From Lithodes maja (Eukaryota > Arthropoda > Malacostraca > Decapoda > Lithodidae): a DNA stretch of 64,000 nucleotides. The notes beneath the pieces are model-generated. The model made no database searches, was not told the origin of the DNA, and was given only the letters and a program-made list of their open reading frames with translations. Shown here piece after piece: positions 10,983 to 22,800 of this stretch. How positions within the stretch are numbered: the stretch's first letter is position 1; each line of letters begins with the position of its first letter. The translations under genes and the position numbers were made by a program. The DNA is taken from assembly GCA_037953745.1 (NCBI GenBank), contig JBAKBP010006583.1, forward strand, positions 1 to 64,000, read 5' to 3'.

Positions 10983-12710
10983 TAGGGGGGGGTGGGATGG
11001 TTCGTTTTAGGGGGGGGTGGGAAGGTTCGTTTTAGGGGGGGTGGGATGGTTCGTTTTAGGGGGGGGGATGGTTCGTTTTAGGGGGGTGGGTGGGATGGTT
11101 CGTTTTAGGGGGGGTGGGATGGTTCGTTTTAGGGGGGGGTGGGATGGTTCGTTTTAGGGGGGGTTGGATGGTTCGTTTTAGGGGGGGTGGGATGGTTCGT
11201 TTTAGGGGGGGTGGGATGGTTCGTTTTAGGGGGGGTGGGATGGTTCGCTTTAGGGGGGGTGGGATGGTTCGCTTTAGGGGGGGTGGGATGGTTCGTTTTA
11301 GGGGGGTGGGATGGTTCGTTTTAGGGGGGGTGGGATGGTTCGTTTTAGGGGGGGTGGGATGGTTCGTTTTAGGGGGGTTGGATGGTTCGTTTTAGGGGGA
11401 GGGTTGGATGGTTCGTTTTAGGGGGGGGTTGGATGGTTCGTTTTAGGGGCGGGGTGGGATGGTTCGTTTTAGGGGGGTGGGATGGTTCGTTTTAGGGCGG
11501 GTGGGATGGTTCGTTTTAGGGGGGTGGGATGGTTCGTTTTAGGGGGGTGGGATGGTTCGTTTTAGGGGGGTGGGATGGTTCGTTTTAGGGGGGTGGGATG
11601 GTTCGTTTTAGGGGGGTGGGATGGTTCGTTTTAGGGGGGGGTTGGATGGTTCGTTTTAGGGGGGGGGATGGTTCGTTTTAGGGGGGTGGGATGGTTCGTT
11701 TTAGGGTGGGTGGGATGGTTCGTTTTGGGGGTGGGTGGGATGGTTCGTTTTAGGGGGGTGGGATGGTTCGTTTTAGGGGGGGTGGGATGGTTCGTTTTAG
11801 GGGGGTGGGATGGTTCGTTTTAGGGGGGTGGGATGGTTCGTTTTAGGGGGGGGTGGGATGGTTCGTTTTAGGGTGGGTGGGATGGTTCGTTTTAGGGGGG
11901 TGGGATGGTTCGTTTTAGGGGGGGTGGGATGGTTCGTTTTAGGGGGGTGGGATGGTTCGTTTTAGGGGGGGGGATGGTTCGTTTTAGGGGGGGGGATGGT
12001 TCGTTTTAGGGGGGTGGGATGGTTCGTTTTAGGGGGGGGATGGTTCGTTTTAGGGGGGGGATGGTTCGTTTTAGGGAGGGGGGATGGTTCGTTTTAGGGG
12101 GGGATGGTTCGTTTTAGGGGGGGGCATGGTTCGTTTTAGGGGGGGGGGATGGTTCGTTTTAGGGGGGGGGGATGGTTCGTTTTAGGGGGAGGGAATGGTT
12201 CGTTTTAGGGGGGGGGGGATGGTTCGTTTTAGGGGGGTGGGATGGTTCGTTTTAGGGGGGTGGGATGGTTCGTTTTAGGGGGGGTGGGATGGTTCGTTTT
12301 AGGGGGGGTTGGATGGTTCGTTTTAGGGGGGGGGATGGTTCGTTTTAGGGGGGTGGGATGGTTCGTTTTAGGGTGGGTGGGATGGTTCGTTTTGGGGGTG
12401 GGTGGGATGGTTCGTTTTAGGGGGGTGGGATGGTTCGTTTTAGGGGGGGTGGGATGGTTCGTTTTAGGGGGGTGGGATGGTTCGTTTTAGGGGGGTGGGA
12501 TGGTTCGTTTTAGGGGGGGGGGGTTCGTTTTAGGGGGGGGATGGTTCGTTTTAGGGGGGTGGGATGGTTCGTTTTAGGGGGGGGGATGGTTCGTTTTAGG
12601 GGGGGGATGGTTCGTTTTAGGGGGGGGGGGGATGGTTCGTTTTAGGGGGGGGGATGGTTCGTTTTAGGGGGGGGGGATGGTTCGTTTTAGGGGGAGGGGA
12701 TGGTTCGTTT
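10983..12710. repeat. 1.7-kb G-rich minisatellite (~24-bp unit, about 70 copies)
   Basis: Unit GATGGTTCGTTTTAGGGGGG plus GTGG, with G runs of 5 to 12. The G-rich strand is + throughout. Open frames across it (GWFVLGGV repeats) are by-products of the unit. A stretch of over 200 bases with the rare variants GGGTGGGTGGG and TTTTGGGGGTGGG at ~11640-11880 recurs at ~12305-12545, offset by 667 bases. Confidence 0.97.
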
Positions 12711-12865
12711 GGCTCGTGTGATACCGGCTTTATAATCTTCCTCTAGCACTCAAAGGGGGTAAAGGGAGAGTGACTTTTGCATTACTATCCTTGTCTTCCT
12801 TTTAGTAGCAACAGCAAATTATAAAAATGCGGTCAGACTGCCTGGTTGGGATCACAAGGGTTGTT

Positions 12866-12868
<3 letters not shown>

Positions 12869-12914
<46 letters not shown>

Positions 12915-13155
12915 TGAATCCAGTTGAAAAGAGCTGAAGGGAGAACTAAAAAGGTGAAGGTATGCATGCCTTTTCCTTTCCATTTCTAACTATTCAGTAA
13001 ATTCCTTCAGGTGATTTCCAAGCCCTACCATAATTGCTGTCCTTTTCTTCCACTTTCCATTATGCCTAGGGTTGCTATCTATACAAGGAATAAGTCCTGG
13101 TCACTTTGGAGGGATCGTAAGATCTGTGTGGCCAGTGTATATATGTAAATTTATG

Positions 13156-13212
<57 letters not shown>
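12869..13212. repeat. Two (CT)n microsatellites
   Basis: Uninterrupted tracts at about 12869-12911 and 13161-13211, separated by unremarkable AT-rich DNA. Confidence 0.9.
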
Positions 13213-13213
<1 letters not shown>

Positions 13214-13214
13214 C

Positions 13215-13828
13215 CAATATATAATCAATGCAATAAATCAGTGTGTGATAAAAAATAAGTGATGTAATATATGAATAAACTCCAAAGGTAACACTAATAT
13301 TACCAAACACACGACATAGGTCATCTGATAACAAGAAGAGAAAATATTGCTGTGACTTATGACCTGACCGTGACCCCAGCCAGCGTGACCTCTGCTTGGA
13401 ACAGTCAGAAAACAAATATTATTAATATTGAGTCCCACAAGTGTTTTTCTAGCAATTATTGTTGACAAATTTAGTCAATATAATAAAGATTAAATCACAC
13501 GAGCGTTTTTTAACAATTTATTTGAGCAATTTTAGTCTGACAGCGTTTGAAATATAACTATATAAATATTGTCCTGCTGAAGATTATTTAGCGTCAATCT
13601 ATAGTCTGTAGTTTAAAGCTGATGGTAAATTGCCATATGTATATATATATATATATATACAATACGAAAATAGGCTCTGAAATGTTGGCAGAAGTAAAGT
13701 TGACGATCGCAAATTGCCATGAAAAAGTGCTCGTGTGACTTCGACCGTAAAATTCCCAAAAGGTCGCCTCTCTTTACGCCATATACATGTCATATGCCTG
13801 TAATACCTGGGAGAAGATGTGTTTGATA
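13215..13828. other. Noncoding AT-rich DNA
   Basis: No gene signal. Degenerate ends of C-family elements are seen near 13727 (GCTCGTGTGAC). Confidence 0.4.
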
Positions 13829-14043
13829 TTAACCCTTTCAAGATCCGATTATGATTGCTTTTCTGTTTTCTGGCCATAATTAGACGAATTTATTCAGATT
13901 GGAAAGGGTATATGGAAGTCAGAGGGTTGATTGAGATAGTCTTGACCCTTTTAATTCCCACAGGTCCTTCCTAAGCTGTATTAAATCTTGTATTAATAGC
14001 CAGAATAAACTGTCAAAACGCGTCACGATCTTCAAAGGGTTAA
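13829..14043. mobile_element. H1-related hairpin MITE (subfamily with GATCTT ends)
   Basis: TTAACCCTTTCAAGATCCG at the left, CACGATCTTCAAAGGGTTAA at the right. The inner TTAGACGAATTTATTCAG and its complement are present. Confidence 0.7.
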
Positions 14044-14539
14044 TCTTGTTCAGAACTTTTATTTTATGTTATTAATATTTTTTAAGCTGTAATATAATAA
14101 TCAAATAACACATATAATACCATACATAATAGATCTGAATGGTCAAACTTCCCATTCCTAAGTCTGGCAACTCTTCTCATCCCATGTAACTCTCAGCATG
14201 TTTGGTCAACTTTATTCAACCATGAGTGTATGGTGTATTCTTAGGTCTCCTTCACCCGGGGATGGACAGTGACCTATCCCTTCCCATTTTATACCTAATT
14301 GCATGAATACTATTATCATTTAGTAATGTATATAACTATGTTCTTATTCATTTGCATCATTAATCTATTAATGGGAATCAGAAACTAGATCTAAGGTAGA
14401 TTATTTTAGGTAGTTTAAATTTTATGGAACTTACATTGCGAAGAGACTAGAATTGCCCGTAAAAATTAACGGAAAAATCGCTAGTGTGACATTGCTTTGA
14501 CTTCATTCCTTTAATTTCCTTTATTTCTGTGTTTTTTAG

Positions 14540-14781
14540 GTGGGTGGGGAGAATGGGAGGCGAGAACAAGTGGAACAGCTTTGTGCGGGGGATCAAGTTG
14601 TCCATCACCTTCATCTTCAGTCACGTGGGTCTGTGTGCCTTTGTGGCGGCCTACACGGTGGCAGGCGCCTTCCTCTTCCGCGAACTGGAAAACAAGAAGC
14701 CGGAACCCACGGAGCCACTGGTCATCTGGGAAGCGGAGGCCAGGAGAAATGACCTTATTAATAGGCTCTATAATACTACAG
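14540..14781 (+). CDS. K2P channel coding exon 1 (M1 and start of extracellular cap)
   Basis: A T-rich tract and AG at 14538-14539 precede the exon, and donor GTGAGT follows 14781. ATG 14553 opens the first M (MGGENKWNSF...). M1 is the hydrophobic stretch ending AGAFLFRELE. The cap helix sequence WEAEARRNDLINRLYNTT closes the exon. It leaves with one base (G) of the next codon. Confidence 0.9.
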
Positions 14782-17700
14782 GTGAGTTAATCTGTTTATA
14801 GGTAGGGTTTTGACCTCAATTAGCCAGTCATGATATTCTTTTCCGAGAAAGATAGAAGAACACACAATCTGAGAGGTCACAGCCAGAGAAAAACTTAAGA
14901 ACATAAGAAAACAGGAGTCTGCAGAGAGCCGATTGGCACACACAAGGCAGAACTTCTTCTATGAAGCAAAGACCAGAAGATATGAGCTTATCAATAGGCT
15001 AAACAATACTATTGATGAGAAGAAAAAGAAATATTGAAATTGCTGGTGGAGCTCTGTCTCGATTAGTCAGTCGTTATCTCCTGCACTAAAGCAAAACTAC
15101 ATCTTTAGCAGTTCTATGCACTGAAGGTCAGTAGAAAAGAGTCAACTAATATCCTCTACAACACTACTAGGGAGCAAATTTTACCTTTTTTGAGGTGTTA
15201 AGTCTTAATTAGCCAGTCATTGTATTCTCTTCCGTGAACGGGTGAACAGTGAGCTGGAACAGAACGCGGAACCAGAGACATCACAACAAGAGAGTTCCTG
15301 TAAATCGCAGAACAAGAGAAAGCTGTGTAGTATGCCTTTACAAATTACTTATTAGAATACAGTATCAAACATTCACACAAATTTCACAGAAAGACTGCCA
15401 TGGTTGTGATTACAGATGTGGACAAATGGAAGCAAAGCATCTGAAGGCAGCTGCCAATTAACCAAATTAATTTGGCACAATGTATTGGAGATACTTGACT
15501 TATTTATGATTTTTGTGCAGATTAACTTTACAGTTTAACTACTGTTCTATCCAACATTAACAGAGAGCTTGGCAGAGATCACCGACCCAGCCAAATGGAA
15601 CCAGAGCGTGTCGAAGCAGCTGCTGGACTTTGAGAAGCACCTGGTGGAGGCGGTGCAGAACCAGACCTACGACCAAGTGCCCACACCACAGGGGGAGACA
15701 TGGACTGTCCTCAGCTCTATCTTCTTCTGTGTCACCGTCATCACTACTATAGGTACAGTTACTAAATCAATAGTTAAAAAACAACCTAGATACAAAACTG
15801 TGTAATGTGAAAATGAAATGCTTCATCTACACAATCCTCAAATGTTTATAGTTACCCTTTATGCTTCATCTTCTGCGTCCCCGCCATCAACACTGTAAGT
15901 ACACTCTAAGGCGCTAATTCTGATTCACTATGAGCCCTCGAACAGCACACATGAACCTCTAGGATGCAAATATTAGGTAAAGAAATATGAAAAGATTTAA
16001 TCAAGTCCACGATAACCAGACATGCCATCAGGTTCTAACACCACAGGGGGAGAGTGGACCATCCTCAGCTGTATCTTCTGTGTAGATGTGAACTCATATA
16101 ATGTTTTTAATAGCTGAACCCTGGCCCGGATTTCACTCAGCATAGAAGTATAAGAGCTACGAACTTTATCATATGATTGTACAGCACATACAGTGGCTAT
16201 CAGGGTCTCTGGGTTGAAATACGTGGCAGGTATTGTAAACAAGGCGTCGTGAGGAAGTACCCAACCCTCGCCGTCCCCTCCTTCAGGTAAACAAGGCAGG
16301 AGGGCTGGGGGACCACAGGTTATTATATACAACCCAGCTACCACCAGGAGTACAGTTGCCCAGATATTAACCTGGCACAAATGCTGAGTCAATGCTAAAG
16401 TCGGTATCACACGAGCGCTTTTTCCGTCAACTTTTATTCTCAACACTGGTCTGGCAGCTTATGAGGTTAACCCCTTGAGTACCAGCGACGCACGTTATGC
16501 GTCGCCATGTACGTAATGCTAAAGCCCAGCGATGCAATGGCTGCGTTCGCGTTAATTACTCGTCCTATGGCACCTTAAGGGTTCAGATTTGTATGGGAAC
16601 TGCTTTAGTATCCCAAGCAACAATACCGATGGTTGGAAACCCTCCAAGTCCAGCCTCGTGAGTGTGGGCGCGCGTGGGTGTGATTTTCCAGTATTTTGCC
16701 TACCCATTTTCCCATGTTAATTGCGACTTTCCGCCGCCCCTGCAGGACCCCTAAATGACCTAGGTGAGCATTTTTTTTTCCTTCATTACTTACCCATCCC
16801 ATGTGTTTTCAGGAAAAATAAAATACAACCTGCTGGTCCCACAGTGTACGTTTATTATAAATCAGCTGGTGCTCAAGTGGGTTAACATTTAAAATACTTT
16901 GGTTACCTAAATTCATCTATCATGAGTCTAGTTTCCGATAATAGTGCTAAATATTCCTTCAATGGTGTCAGAAAATGTTTAATCATTGAATGTTGACTAT
17001 ATTGCTCTTGTGTGATACCGACTTAATGGTGAATAAATATACTTCCTTTCATTTCGTATTTAACAGTTTATTCTGGCTATTATTAGACGATTTTATTCAG
17101 CTTAGGAAGGGTCTTCCAAAATGGAATAAAATCGCCTAATGATAGCCAGAATGAACTGCCAAAGCGTGTCATAATCCTCAAAGTATTAACTTTATAAAGA
17201 GATAAAACGCCAACTTCATAAGACAATGTCGCAGAGTTGGGATTGCAGATTTGAATTCCAAAAATGAATATCTGCATTTTTACTTTCCTAATAAATAGGA
17301 ATGAATGGAGAATTTTAGTGCATAGATGAGTAAAAACACGGTCGTTTGGGAGAGGGGGTCTGGCGCCAGTTGGACTAGATAATAGTCCGTCAGGCGCCTG
17401 GTCCGGGGAGCCGGTATATATGAAGGGTCATGCTTGGATGCGTGGTGTGCTCTGCTGCATGTCTGCCTGCTGAGACCGGAACTTCTCCGGGACGTCGGGG
17501 GCCGAGGGAGTGCTGGAGTGCCCTTAGTGATCCCTGGTCTCTAGGTCCTCTCTTGGGCGACCTAGATGCGTGTGAATTTGTAATTTGTTTTTTGTGTTGT
17601 GTTGTGTTGTCCCTGTTCGGGCTCTGTCCCGAGTCGGCCACCTCCACCTATGGGGTATGTGCCTGAATATATACATACATACATATATTATGTACTTTAT

Positions 17701-18033
17701 TACAATCAAATAGGGTAAAAATCATAACCTTACCTTCAGACTATTATAAACTTGTGATAGCATTACTTCATGTTGCTCGTTCATACACATTGCACTTAAT
17801 TGATATCAAGTTGTTCCATATATAAAGATAAGGAATAGAACGGAGTAAATTAGGCTACATACGGTTAGGCTAGATTGAGTACTATGGGTGCTTCCCTGAT
17901 GTACTAGGAGTGGTCAGAACTAGGGTGCAGAAAGTAGAGCTGGTGGATCGGAGGGGTACCACCACCACAGACTCCACGTGGTGTTTGTTTATCTGTCCTC
18001 CTGCATGCCTCACTCTCACTCTCGCTCTCACTT

Positions 18034-18123
<90 letters not shown>

Positions 18124-18787
18124 GATATGGTGTTATATGGCCTCTTTTGGAATATGTTGTGCAATTTTGCTCTCCAGCACTCAGGAAAGACATAGAGCGA
18201 CTATAAAGAGTTTTAGCAATTAGTTTTAGAGTTTTTTATACATAGCTCATTCCATCGATTAGAGAATTGAGCTGAGAGGATCGGCTAAAAATTATCAGTC
18301 TCTTTTCATTGGTAAAGATTGAACTTCTAAACCAACTCACTGAAATGTATGAATTAATAAATGGGTGTGACAACGTGGATTAAAACAAAAAAAATAGTCT
18401 CAATATCAATACAACATGCAACCATGGCTGGAAGTTAGAGTTGAAGAAGTTTAACACTAGTAAGCCTATAATTATGTGGAAATGTTTTCCCATATGAGAT
18501 TTGACCTACCTGGAACTAAATTATCTCAGAAGTTATATATAGTTCTTCAGTAGAGCTATTCAAGAAGTGTAGATAATATGTTGCACACTCTGCAATGAGT
18601 TTCTGCAATACACAGTCTCTCTTTGCACCTAGACTATCTCCTAGGAATAAACTACAAGATATTTGAGATACTAACTGTTAATTCTTTGTGATTCCTTGTA
18701 ACTCTCTCTCTCTCTCTCTCTCAGTCTCACACTTTCTCTCTCTATCTCTATCTCTCACTCTCACACTCTCTCTATCTATCTCTCACA

Positions 18788-18825
<38 letters not shown>

Positions 18826-19688
18826 ATTATTGACGATCGCCTATTTTTACCCCTGGGAGCCGCCAAGACGGGTGTGAAGCTAAGGTGGTAATGGCTGTCA
18901 CACACACCTTTCACACCTTAGGATTATATTCGGGCTAGCGTTAAACAATTTTAATTTTATTTAGGAAGGCAATCTGGGACTATAAAAGGGTAAATGCTAT
19001 CTCATTAACTCTTCTAATTCCGATAGGTCCTTTCTGAGCTTAATAAAATCATCTGAAGGTAGGTAGAATATTTACAGAAATTGACGCCTTTTATTTTATT
19101 TTATGGCTATCGTTAAGCGATTTTAATACAATTTAGGATGGCAGACTATAAAAGGGTAGGCTACGTGCTGTCTCAATTAACCTTCGAACTCTGATATGTC
19201 CTTTTTAAGCTCAATATAATCGTCTGAAGTTAGCTAGAACATAAAGTAAAATTTACCCCTTTATTATTTTATTATGGCTATCCTTAAGTGAGTTTGTTTA
19301 ATTTATGAAGGTAATATTTAGGTAGGAAAGTGGTTAAAAATCAATTCAATTAACCTTATAATTCCTATAGGTCCAATAGGGAGCAAACACCCCCCTCCCC
19401 CCCTTAACCCCTTCAACACGATAACGCCTTTATAAACTTAATTCTGACCACTATTAACCGATGTTATGCAGCTTAAGAAGGTCGGTTATACGATAAAAAA
19501 ATCCCCAAATAGAAACCAGGATAAAATCATAATTACGTGATTGTACTGAAGGGGTTAATATGACTACCATTAGACGATTGAGTACAGCTATTACAGGGCC
19601 TATGGGAAATAGAAAGGTCTCTATTGAGATATTGTTAACTTCCATGATTTGTAGATATAATTCCAAAGCTGAATATTTAAATCAAATG

Positions 19689-19751
<63 letters not shown>

Positions 19752-19807
19752 TACACTCTCTCCCTCTCTCTATCTATCTATCTATATCTATCTATATCTT
19801 GCTTTCG

Positions 19808-19847
<40 letters not shown>

Positions 19848-22800
19848 TATAGAAACATCAATGTATTTTACTAGCGAGAAAAATCTAATGGCACCAAGTA
19901 GAATTCCCTAGGACTTATAGTTTGGGCTACAGAGGACTTTTAAAGTCCAAAAAACGGACCCCTGGGCCCTCCAGGAAGGCCAAGTCAAAATCGAAATCCT
20001 AAACCAATGGTCCGATTTTAATTCTGTTTGCGTCATTCGATTAAGCCTGCCAAAGTGTACTAATGGTATAAATGTAAACAAAATCCGTACATAAATAACT
20101 CGTCTATGGAGTTTTTAAACTTTAAAATAGGCCTACAGTAGGGGGCCTAAAAATTGGTCAAAATTTAAAAAAAAAAAAAAACGTTGAAACCGCAACGGCG
20201 AGACGAATATAAATATGTAATAATATTGACAAGTCAAAATTCGACCAAAATCACCGATTTGCCAAGTTTTTCTGAGAAAAATATTTTCGATTCTGGGCGA
20301 ATGGCTGGGCGAAAATGAAATCTAACACCACGTCTAGAAGCAGCTCGGTGAGAAAAATCGAATGGCACCAAGTAGAATTCCCTAGGACTTATAGTTTGGG
20401 CTACAGAGGACTTTTAAAGTCCAAAAAAACGGTCCCCCTGGGCCCTCCAGGAAGGCCCAGTCAAAATCGAAATCCTAAACTAATGGTCCGATTTTAATTA
20501 TGTTAGCACCATTCGATTCAGCTTGCCAAAGTGTACTTATGGTATAAATTTAAACAAAATCCGTTCAAAAATAACTCGTCTATGGAGTTTTTAAACTTTA
20601 AAATAGGCCTACGGGGCCTGAAAATAGGTCAACATTAAAAAAAATTATACCGTTGAATCCGCAACGGCGAAACGAATCCAAATATGTAATAATATTGACA
20701 AGTCAAGGCAAAATAGGTGTGTGGCTGCACAGTTTCCTCTCCGCAAGAACGCAGACTGTTGCTGTTAAGGGCCACACATCTGAAAAGTCCCACGTCATTA
20801 GTGGAGTACCCCAGGGATCAGTATTAGGACCTCTGCTCTTCCTTATACTGATAGGGGACATTGATGATGGAGTTGGTCAATCAGTTATCTCTTCCTTTGC
20901 TGACGATACGAACATAAGTCGTGTCGTCAGAAATGAAGAGGATATTCATAATCTCCAGGATGACCTCGACAAAATCTACAAATGGGCAGACGAAAACAAC
21001 ATGACCTTCAACGAAGAAAAGTTTGAAGCGTTACGATGTGGCCCGAAACAAACCCTCAAGGACACCACCAAACTACTCACTGCAGGCGGCCACGACATCA
21101 CCCCCAAGCCACATGTGAGATGCCTAGGTGTGCAATTGTCCGACGATGCCACATTTCAACACCACATTTCTGCAGCTGTCAAGAAAGCCAAGGGAATGGC
21201 CGGATGGATCCTACGGACGTTCAACTCCAGGGAACAAGAAACGATGCTAACTCTCTGGAGGTCTATGGTACAACCCTTCCTTGACTACTGTAGTCAACTA
21301 TGGTCGCCACACAAAAAGGGGTACATACGAGATCTTGAGTCCGTCCAGAGGTCCTTCACTAGAAACATTCGGGGGATGAAGGACCTTAGCTACTGGGACC
21401 GGCTCAAGAAGCTAGGGCTGTACTCTCAGCAGAGAAGGCGAGACAGGTACTGTGCAATTTATGTGTGGAAAATCCTGGAGAAGCTGGTTCCAGATCCAAC
21501 TGGTAATGAACTCCAGGAAAAACAAAATGGTCGGACTGGAAGGAAGTGTGAGAGGAGATCCCTCCCAACACAAGCACCAGAACGAGTGAGATCCCTCCTC
21601 GCGTCCAGCCTAGGCCACAATGGACCAAAAAATTTCAACTCGCTGCCCAAGGAAGTGCGAGACATAGTAGGTTGCCCGGTAGACAGGTTCAAAGGGTTAT
21701 TAGACAAGTTTCTAAAGACCCTCCCAGATGAACCACCAGTGTCTGGATACACTGCTAACTGCCGGGCGGCCTCAAACTCTATACCGGACCAGACGGACCT
21801 CCTTCGAAGGGACGCACGGGACGGACGCAGCGGTGGCGGACCACGACTGTGAGGACGGGACCTCTAGACGACTTCAAGTAAGTAAGATTCAAGTAAGTCA
21901 AAATTCGACCAGAATCACCGATTTACCTGGGCCTAAGGCCAAAGGGAAGGCCCAGTCAAAATCGAAATCCTAAACTAATGGTCCGATTTTAATTATGTTT
22001 GCACCATTCGATTCAGCTTGCCAAAGTGTACTTATGGTATAAATTTAAACAAAATCCGTTCAAAAATAACTCGTCTATGGAGTTTTTAAACTTTAAAATA
22101 GGCCTAAGGGACCTAAAAATTGGTCAAAATTTAAAAAAAATTTATACCGTTGAAACCGCAACAGCGAGACGAATCAAAATATGTAATAATATTGACAAAT
22201 GTCAAAATTCGACCAAAATCACCTATTTGCCTATTTGCCCAAGTTTTTTTGAGAAAAATATTTTTGATTCTGGGCGAATGGCTGGGCGAAAATGAAATCT
22301 AGGACCATGCATAGAAGCAGCTCGGCGAGAAAAATCGAATGGCACCAAGTAGAATTCCCTAGGACTTATAGTTTGGGCTACAGAGGACTTTTAAAATCCA
22401 AAAAACGGTCCCCTGGGCCCTCCAGGAAGGCCAAGTCAAAATCGAAATCCTAAACTAATGGTCCGATTTTAATTATGTTTGCACCATTCGATTCAGCTTG
22501 CCAAAGTGTACTTATGGTATAAATTTAAGCAAAATCCGTTCAAAAATAACTCGTCTATGGAGTTTTTAAACTTTAAAATAGGCCTACAGGGCCTGAAAAT
22601 AGGTCATTAAAAAAATATATACCGTTGAATCCGCAACGGCGAGACGAATCCAAATATGTAATAATATTGACAAGTCAAAATTCGACCAGAATCACCAATT
22701 TACCTGGGCTACCCAAGTTTTTTTTTAGAAAAATATTTTCGATTCTGGGCGAATGGCTGGGCGAAAATGAAATCTAGGACCATGCATAGAAGCAGCTCGG

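Noticed and set aside
11090..12490. Open frames of 60-101 codons (GWFVLGGV repeats)
   Set aside because: They follow from the 24-base unit being a multiple of three; all frames are open and no start context or other coding signal exists.
15997..16446. 149-codon - strand frame in K2P intron 2
   Set aside because: It overlaps the decayed exon 2 copy and a C-family MITE end on the opposite strand; no protein similarity recognised.
17882..18223. Arg-Glu and Ser-Leu repeat proteins
   Set aside because: Direct translations of the (CT)n tract on both strands.
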